Below are positions 58,722 to 63,385 of a stretch of 63,385 nt of DNA, one piece after another. The position numbers were made by a program, and so were the translations under genes. Under the pieces are notes generated by a model. It did no database searches. It was not told the DNA's origin and saw nothing but the letters and a program-made list of their open reading frames with translations. Origin of the DNA: an uncultured Granulosicoccaceae bacterium (GTDB lineage Bacteria > Pseudomonadota > Gammaproteobacteria > Granulosicoccales > Granulosicoccaceae). Location of the stretch: contig CALIMV010000084.1 of NCBI GenBank assembly GCA_938045275.1, positions 1 to 63,385 on the forward strand. The letters are read 5' to 3'. How positions within the stretch are numbered: the stretch's first letter is position 1; every line of letters starts with the position of its first letter.

Positions 58722-59534
58722 ATGAGTGATGAAATTTCCATAGCTTTGTTACAGCATATATCCACGCCGAACAATATCGAAGCGTCGATAGATCGTATAG
58801 CGAGCTATGCGAAAAAAGCCAGCCGCGCCGGTGTTCAGTTACTGCTTTTTCCAGAAGCCAGCCTAACCGGGTATAACAACACTATCGATGTTAACCAACT
58901 CATCGCTCAGAACGCTGATGGTGATGCGGCAAAGGCTATCATCGACATTTGCAAGACCAACGATATCGCTATAGCGTACGGTTTTGCTGAAAAAAGTGGC
59001 GATAAGATGCACAACAGCGTGCAGTTAATAGACTCTGACGGACAACCCCAATCCCTGTACAGAAAAACGCACTTATGGGGTGAGCAAGATCGTACCTTGT
59101 TTACTCAAGGCACTGACTTGGTTCCGGTGATTGATTGGAATGGCTGGAAGATCGGGATGCTTATCTGTTACGACATTGAGTTTCCTGAAAACGTTCGACG
59201 CTTGGCGCTGGAAGGTGCTGAACTTATTTTGACCCCTACGGCGCTAATGTCACCCTGGACAACAGTAGCCGACTTAGTTGTTCCGACCCGAGCATACGAA
59301 AACCAGCTTTTCATTGCCTATGCCAATTTTTGCGGTAGCGAATATGAACAACACTATGTTGGTCACAGCTGTATTGTCGGACCGGACGGCAACAATCTCG
59401 CCAAGGCAGGCGACCAGGAAGTCATGCTGGTTGCCCAACTAAAGAAAAGCAGTATTGCAAGCACAAGAGCAGCGCTACCCTACCATCGCGACCGCCGCCC
59501 CGAACTCTACAGATCACTGTGTAACGATGAGTGA
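58722..59534 (+). CDS. davA: 5-aminopentanamidase (5-aminovaleramidase) DavA
   Basis: A 270-residue nitrilase-superfamily amidase. The catalytic triad is Glu45 (LLFPEASLTGY), Lys115 (YRKTHLWGEQD) and Cys149 (LICYDIEFPEN). The text around the triad closely follows Pseudomonas DavA as I remember it, including NSVQLID, DIEFPENVRRLALEGAELIL and RAYENQ. DavA hydrolyses 5-aminopentanamide to 5-aminovalerate and ammonia. The stop overlaps the davB start by eight bases. The pairing with a lysine monooxygenase makes this the most likely specificity. Confidence 0.88.
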   Translation: MSDEISIALLQHISTPNNIEASIDRIASYAKKASRAGVQLLLFPEASLTGYNNTIDVNQLIAQNADGDAAKAIIDICKTNDIAIAYGFAEKSGDKMHNSVQLIDSDGQPQSLYRKTHLWGEQDRTLFTQGTDLVPVIDWNGWKIGMLICYDIEFPENVRRLALEGAELILTPTALMSPWTTVADLVVPTRAYENQLFIAYANFCGSEYEQHYVGHSCIVGPDGNNLAKAGDQEVMLVAQLKKSSIASTRAALPYHRDRRPELYRSLCNDE

Positions 59535-61188
59535 GAACGACATGGCGGTAACGATATTCGGTCCAGACTTTCCGTTTGCGTATGACGAATGGTTGACCCA
59601 CAAAGACGGTATCGGCGCTGTGCCTCCATCTCAATACGGAAAAAGAGTGGCCATTGTTGGCGCTGGTGTGTCAGGGATGGTGGCAGCTCAGGAACTTATG
59701 CGTATGGGATTGGAGCCTGTCGTATTCGAATCTGGAAGAATTGGTGGACGCTTGCGTTCTGAACCCTTTCCAAATTCACCCAATACCATTGCCGAGCTCG
59801 GTGGCATGCGATTTCCAGATGCTGCGACCACGTTTAACCACTACGTTAATGCACTTGGGCTCAAAACCCGGCCATTTCCAAATCCTTTAACCGATGCGGC
59901 TGGCAGCACTGTTATTGATCTGGCTGGAGAGCAGGTCTATGCACGCACAACAGACGATCTACCGCCACTGTATCGAGAAGTTGCCAGCGCTTGGCAGCAA
60001 GCGCTGAACACTGAGGCGCATTTTACGGCGTTACAACAGGCCATTATCAGACGCGATGCCAAAGCCATTAAAGCCCTATGGAACCCCCTCGTTTCTGAAT
60101 GGGATGACCGTACATTTTATGATTTCATAGCCACCGCACCATCGTTTAGAAAACTCAGCTTTCGTCACAAGGAAATCTTTGGACAGGTTGGCTTTGGTAC
60201 TGGCGGTTGGGATTCGGATTTTCGCAATAGCATGCTAGAGATACTGCGTGTTGTACTGACCGATTGCGACGCGTCCCAGCGGTTGATCGTCGGCGGTGCA
60301 GAACAGCTACCTCGAGGACTGTGGCAGCAGTCCCCCGAGAATATGAAGCATTGGCCTGTAGGCACCAGCTTGTCATCGTTACACGCCGGAGCAACACGTC
60401 CGGGAGTGCGAAAAATACACCGTGACGGCAACAATCAATTTTTACTTGTAGACAGTTACGGTAATCAATACTCTTTTGAAGCCGTATTGGTTACTTGCCA
60501 GAGCTGGTTGCTCACTACCAGTATAGACACAGACGAATCGCTGTTTTCACAAAAAAACTGGATGGCACTGGACCGCACCAGCTACATGCAATCCTCAAAA
60601 ACTTTTGTCATGGTTGATCGCCCGTTCTGGAAAGATATTGATCCTGCTACTGGCAGGCACATCATGAGCATGACTTTAACAGACAGGATTACCCGCGGTA
60701 CTTACTTGTTTGACAACGGCGACGAACACCCCGGTGTGATCTGTTTGACCTACTCATGGATGGCCGATGCCCTGAAAATGCTGCCTTTACCCGTAGAACG
60801 CCGTGTTGAACTGTGTCTGGACGCGCTGGAGAAAATATATCCAGGTGTTGACATACGCTCTCACATAATCGGTCGTCCACAAACCATTTCATGGGAAGCC
60901 GATCCGGATTTTCTCGGCGCATTTAAAGGGGCATTGCCTGGCCACTATCGTTACAACCGGCGCATGTACACCCAGTTCATGCAGCAGGACATACCCACCT
61001 CTCAACAGGGCATATTTATCGCCGGCGACGATGTGTCCTGGACGCCAGGCTGGGCTGAAGGCGCAGTACAAACCGCGTTAAATGCGGTTTGGGGAATTAT
61101 GCATCACCTTGGTGGTGCGAGCCCGGCAAGTAACCCGGGGCCCGGAGATCGATTTGATGCATTACAGCCAGTCGATTTAGGCGATTAA
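59527..61188 (+). CDS. davB: L-lysine 2-monooxygenase DavB
   Basis: A 553-residue flavin amine oxidase that converts L-lysine and O2 to 5-aminopentanamide, CO2 and water. The FAD motif is VAIVGAGVSG (41-50) with the later GGRLRSE and ELGGMRFP. The stretches VTIFGPDFPFAYDEW, FGTGGWDSDFRNSMLEI, ALDRTSYMQSSKTF and LFDNGDEHPGVICL resemble Pseudomonas DavB far more than tryptophan 2-monooxygenase (IaaM). The start is ATG 59527, overlapping davA; a longer open frame from 59455 runs through davA and is not the gene. Later pathway genes (davT, davD) are not in the window. Confidence 0.9.
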   Translation: MSENDMAVTIFGPDFPFAYDEWLTHKDGIGAVPPSQYGKRVAIVGAGVSGMVAAQELMRMGLEPVVFESGRIGGRLRSEPFPNSPNTIAELGGMRFPDAATTFNHYVNALGLKTRPFPNPLTDAAGSTVIDLAGEQVYARTTDDLPPLYREVASAWQQALNTEAHFTALQQAIIRRDAKAIKALWNPLVSEWDDRTFYDFIATAPSFRKLSFRHKEIFGQVGFGTGGWDSDFRNSMLEILRVVLTDCDASQRLIVGGAEQLPRGLWQQSPENMKHWPVGTSLSSLHAGATRPGVRKIHRDGNNQFLLVDSYGNQYSFEAVLVTCQSWLLTTSIDTDESLFSQKNWMALDRTSYMQSSKTFVMVDRPFWKDIDPATGRHIMSMTLTDRITRGTYLFDNGDEHPGVICLTYSWMADALKMLPLPVERRVELCLDALEKIYPGVDIRSHIIGRPQTISWEADPDFLGAFKGALPGHYRYNRRMYTQFMQQDIPTSQQGIFIAGDDVSWTPGWAEGAVQTALNAVWGIMHHLGGASPASNPGPGDRFDALQPVDLGD

Positions 61189-61353
61189 GGCGATTAAGGC
61201 TACCGCGCCAAAAATGCTTCCAACGGCACCGAGCAATGCAGTACGTGTATCGATAAATGTGGCACAAAGGTCACTATTTAAACATTGACACTACTTATTG
61301 AAACACACTCGCAGTACTATAAGTACTAACACTCAATCAAAGAGCACCACGAC

Positions 61354-61887
61354 ATGGGTAACTCGCTGCAAGATCAATTATTCAAAGCTGGTCTGGCGTC
61401 AAAAAAACAATCAGTGCGCGCCAAGAAAGCCAAGAACACAAAAGAGAAACAACAACGAAAAGGTGTGGATGTTGTTGATGAAACAGCCGAACTGGTAGCC
61501 AAGGCCGAGGCCGAAAAAGTCGCTAAAGACAAAATGCTGAATCAGCAGCGAGACGCGGCTGCTCACGCCAAAGCAATACAAGCCCAAATAATTGAACTGG
61601 TTTCACTGAATAAAATAAGCGAACGCGGTGACATCGAATTTCGATACAACCACGATGGAAAAATTAAAACTATCGCTCTACAGGCCGACACTCGTGATTT
61701 ATTGGTAAAAGGTATTTTGAATATCGTTAGCGTAAACCAGCAGCACGAAATTGTACCAAAAGCAGTTGCAGCGAAAATTGCTGAAAGAGACGCCAACGCA
61801 ATTGTACTCGCTAACCAGAACGCGCAAGCCGATGAAGACGATGACGAATACGCAGACTACAAAGTACCGGATGACCTTATGTGGTAA
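61354..61887 (+). CDS. yaiL: DUF2058 protein (YaiL-like)
   Basis: A 177-residue, highly charged protein of the DUF2058 family (E. coli YaiL, a suspected nucleoprotein). The start MGNSLQDQLFKAGLASKKQ is characteristic. A lysine-rich helix (about 25-75) leads to a small folded domain (IEFRYNHDGKIKTIAL) and an acidic tail EDDDEYADYKVPDDLMW. ATG 61354. Upstream, agtact occurs twice with a three-base gap (61313-61327). The gene is convergent with the barrel protein, nine bases apart. Confidence 0.85.
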   Translation: MGNSLQDQLFKAGLASKKQSVRAKKAKNTKEKQQRKGVDVVDETAELVAKAEAEKVAKDKMLNQQRDAAAHAKAIQAQIIELVSLNKISERGDIEFRYNHDGKIKTIALQADTRDLLVKGILNIVSVNQQHEIVPKAVAAKIAERDANAIVLANQNAQADEDDDEYADYKVPDDLMW

Positions 61888-61896
61888 CCCGCACCC

Positions 61897-62622
61897 TTAG
61901 CGAATTGAATAGCTGGCGCCAACCCCAACCAGCGGGTTATCCACCAACCATTCGAAACCAGCAAAAAGGCGACCATTTCGTATAGGCTTAAATATACCCA
62001 AGCCAAACGCTACACCATTTTTTTGCTGATAATCTACAGATGAGGCTGATGAAGATGCTTCAGCTTTGGTGCGAGCTGAAGTCGATACAAACCCTAGCGA
62101 CGAATACCATGACGTTCCACTTTCAAATAAAGGGTCCAGCGGGCTGAGCAGAAACGCGGCAGACCATTGCGACTGTTGCAAGGATTGTCTTACAGCACTC
62201 GTACCGGCCGTGCCTGAACTGGTTGGATCAAACTCAAATTCGTCTATTACAGATGAGTGGTATGTTGCATAGAACGCAACATCATACGCAACAAAAAAAT
62301 CGGGCACAGCGAACATGATACCGCCACCGTAACCAGCGCCAAGAAAATCTGCCAGCCGAGAATTATCCGTCTCTAGACCTGTGGCTCCCAGTACAGACAC
62401 ATCCAGGTAGGTAACAACCCTTGGACTGGGTTTAAAGTTAATGCGAGAACCGACCCACTGCAGTTGATTCGTGTACCAATTGGCACCCACATCTACCGAC
62501 AGATTCGGCTCGGTAGCTAGATAGGCACTTCTACCCGGGACCATTCCCATTAGCTCTGCTGATACTGGCAAACACACCGGTAGCGTGAAAAGAAAAGTAA
62601 ATACGGACAGAATTGACTTCAT
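61897..62622 (-). CDS. Outer-membrane beta-barrel protein
   Basis: A 241-residue exported protein. The signal peptide MKSILSVFTFLFTLPVCLPVSAE probably ends at VSA. The rest is alternating strands rich in Tyr, Phe and Gly (GGGIMFAVPDFFVAYDVAFYATYH; YSSLGFVSTSARTKAEA), ending in NPLVGVGASYSIR. That suggests an 8- to 10-strand barrel of the OmpW/YfaZ size class. The last residue is Arg, so the usual terminal Phe is missing. I start at ATG 62622, seven bases after ggaaag; an ATG five codons upstream has a worse ribosome site. Function unknown. Confidence 0.72.
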   Translation of the reverse strand: MKSILSVFTFLFTLPVCLPVSAELMGMVPGRSAYLATEPNLSVDVGANWYTNQLQWVGSRINFKPSPRVVTYLDVSVLGATGLETDNSRLADFLGAGYGGGIMFAVPDFFVAYDVAFYATYHSSVIDEFEFDPTSSGTAGTSAVRQSLQQSQWSAAFLLSPLDPLFESGTSWYSSLGFVSTSARTKAEASSSASSVDYQQKNGVAFGLGIFKPIRNGRLFAGFEWLVDNPLVGVGASYSIR

Positions 62623-62785
62623 AGCTTGACTTTCCATTTCCGATTTAGTGTCGGAACAGCCGTAAATAATTGTCGATCAATGCTTGGATACTGCATGGTG
62701 CGACGTAAAACGTTTCAGCGTTTGAATAAGATTATCCCACTAAGGTATCAAGATTCGTGTACCTATGGCAACCTACAACCGTCAC

Positions 62786-63091
62786 TCAAACCATCTCACG
62801 ACTTAACAAGGCATCACCCTGCTCGTCTATAATTTGCTTGGCTTTGTAATGGCAATGATCGACTGCGGACTGAAAATCACCATTGTTGTCAGCACGAATA
62901 AACCGAGTTTCGTGTGTTTCACCGTCAACTGCTTTTACAATTTTTCCGGCTGTTCTAAACTGTCCACCTTCACTGATCGGCTCTGCGACGATAGTGAATC
63001 CCTTATATTCGATGGGATCGGCGGCTTTAACACCAGAAGTACCGTTGGCGCTTGAACCCAACAGCGATTTAAATAAATTTCCGAGCCCCAT
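62786..63091 (-). CDS. hlyU: HlyU family protein
   Basis: A 101-residue protein of the HlyU family as found in alpha- and gammaproteobacteria (not the ArsR-type Vibrio HlyU): MGLGNLFKSLLG, IEYKGFTIVAEPISEGGQFRTAGKIVKA and ETRFIRADNNGDFQSAVDHCHYKAKQIIDEQG. The function is not established; annotation as a transcriptional activator is by family name only. ATG 63091 follows ggtggag. Divergent from ogt. Confidence 0.8.
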   Translation of the reverse strand: MGLGNLFKSLLGSSANGTSGVKAADPIEYKGFTIVAEPISEGGQFRTAGKIVKAVDGETHETRFIRADNNGDFQSAVDHCHYKAKQIIDEQGDALLSREMV

Positions 63092-63142
63092 ACGCTACGC
63101 TCCACCTTTATCAATTTAATGTAATAGCTTACCAGATCAACA

Positions 63143-63385
63143 ATGTACTACTCGCACTATAAAAGCCCCGTAGGTCGACTCTTACTAGTTGGAGACGACG
63201 AAAAAATCCATAGAATCGAGTTCCCAACCACCTGTCGACCTATAACTCTGGATGCCTCATGGGAATACAATGAGGTGATTTTCGGCCCTCTCACCGAGGA
63301 GCTTGACGCCTATTTTAATGGAAGCTTGCAAGTATTCAGCGTAAAGGTTGCTCCTGAAGGCTCCGCGTTTCAGCACAAAGTATGG
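63143..63385 (+). CDS. ogt: Methylated-DNA-protein cysteine methyltransferase, N-terminal part
   Basis: 81 codons run to the right edge without a stop. The protein opens MYYSHYKSPVGRLLLVGDDEKI, has the conserved LTEELDAYFNGSLQVFSV, and the last residues visible (GSAFQHKVW) are the beginning of the catalytic domain (GT.FQ..VW). The active-site PCHR lies outside the window. In the family it repairs O6-methylguanine by irreversible alkyl transfer. The start is ATG 63143. Confidence 0.88.
   Translation, partial: MYYSHYKSPVGRLLLVGDDEKIHRIEFPTTCRPITLDASWEYNEVIFGPLTEELDAYFNGSLQVFSVKVAPEGSAFQHKVW

Noticed and set aside
59455-59526. Upstream extension of davB to 59455
   Set aside because: It runs through davA in another frame and has no similarity to the family; ATG 59527 fits DavB.
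59527-61188. Tryptophan 2-monooxygenase (IaaM), which with an amidase would make auxin
   Set aside because: The overall fold matches, but the diagnostic stretches (VTIFGPDFPFAYDEW, WDSDFRNSMLEI, YMQSSKTF) match lysine 2-monooxygenase DavB much better, and the neighbouring amidase matches DavA.

Overview
The window is a 63 kb chromosomal segment of a gammaproteobacterium. The evidence is gene content and order: tRNA(Pro-Arg-His-Leu)-tig-clpP-clpX-lon-hupB-tRNA(Val-Asp)-ppiD; cysE-iscR-iscSUA-hscBA-fdx-iscX beside trmJ and suhB; queA-tgt-yajC-secD-secF; and gyrA, pheA-tyrA-aroA-cmk-rpsA-ihfB, lapB-pyrF. Long acidic tails on S1, GyrA and YaiL suit a marine or salt-adapted organism; that is an inference. 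The codon and synteny style recalls deep-branching marine lineages such as Granulosicoccus/Chromatiales relatives, but I cannot fix the genus. Almost every block is core genome. I see no CRISPR array, prophage, insertion sequence or rRNA operon.

Layout. 1-3709 (+): the 3' half of glnD, then dapE, fabI and a DsrC/TusE-like protein without the terminal cysteine. 3754-4917 (-): a class III CoA transferase. 5191-7789 (+): two tandem lipoproteins, one with a ThuA domain and one with a Calx-beta-like domain, which share an N-terminal module. 7941-12967 (-): a TTC38-like TPR protein, mscL, an FMN-dependent 2-hydroxy-acid dehydrogenase and ppiD. 13173-21548 (-): tRNA-Asp, tRNA-Val, hupB, lon, clpX, clpP, tig and four tRNAs read from a recognisable promoter. 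21709-28701 (-): the complete ISC iron-sulfur cluster operon with an IscR autoregulation box, and cysE upstream. 28774-32357: trmJ (-), suhB (+) and an EAL-type c-di-GMP phosphodiesterase with a degenerate GGDEF domain (+). 32430-38506 (-): an orphan helical protein, secF, secD, yajC, tgt and queA. 38555-39840 (+): tRNA-Leu(CAA) and an OmpA-like lipoprotein. 39903-42378 (-): a purine-type phosphoribosyltransferase, pyrF and lapB. 42562-46307 (-): a two-gene catabolic unit (class III aminotransferase and dimethylglycine dehydrogenase-like flavoprotein) that separates lapB from ihfB. 46383-55819 (-): ihfB, rpsA, cmk, aroA, tyrA, pheA, gyrA. 56194-58666 (+): ubiG, a squalene/phytoene-synthase-like protein and a YciK-like SDR. 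58722-61188 (+): davA-davB, the first two steps of lysine catabolism through 5-aminovalerate. 61354-63385: yaiL (+), an outer-membrane barrel protein (-), hlyU (-) and the 5' end of ogt (+).

How the genes work together. Protein quality control (trigger factor, ClpXP, Lon, PpiD) lies next to the tRNA block. The ISC genes form a self-regulated pathway in which CysE supplies cysteine to IscS. SecDF-YajC shares a block with queuosine synthesis (QueA, Tgt). PheA, TyrA and AroA cover the aromatic branch. LapB regulates LPS synthesis. DavB and DavA convert lysine to 5-aminovalerate. The points most worth a second look are the split ihfB/lapB block with no lapA, the shared-module lipoprotein pair, the cysteine-less DsrC homologue, the roughly 25-residue insertion in the PheA chorismate mutase domain, a canonical terminator facing against trmJ, and a long hairpin between clpP and clpX. 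I did not find anything that is clearly an undescribed multi-gene system.
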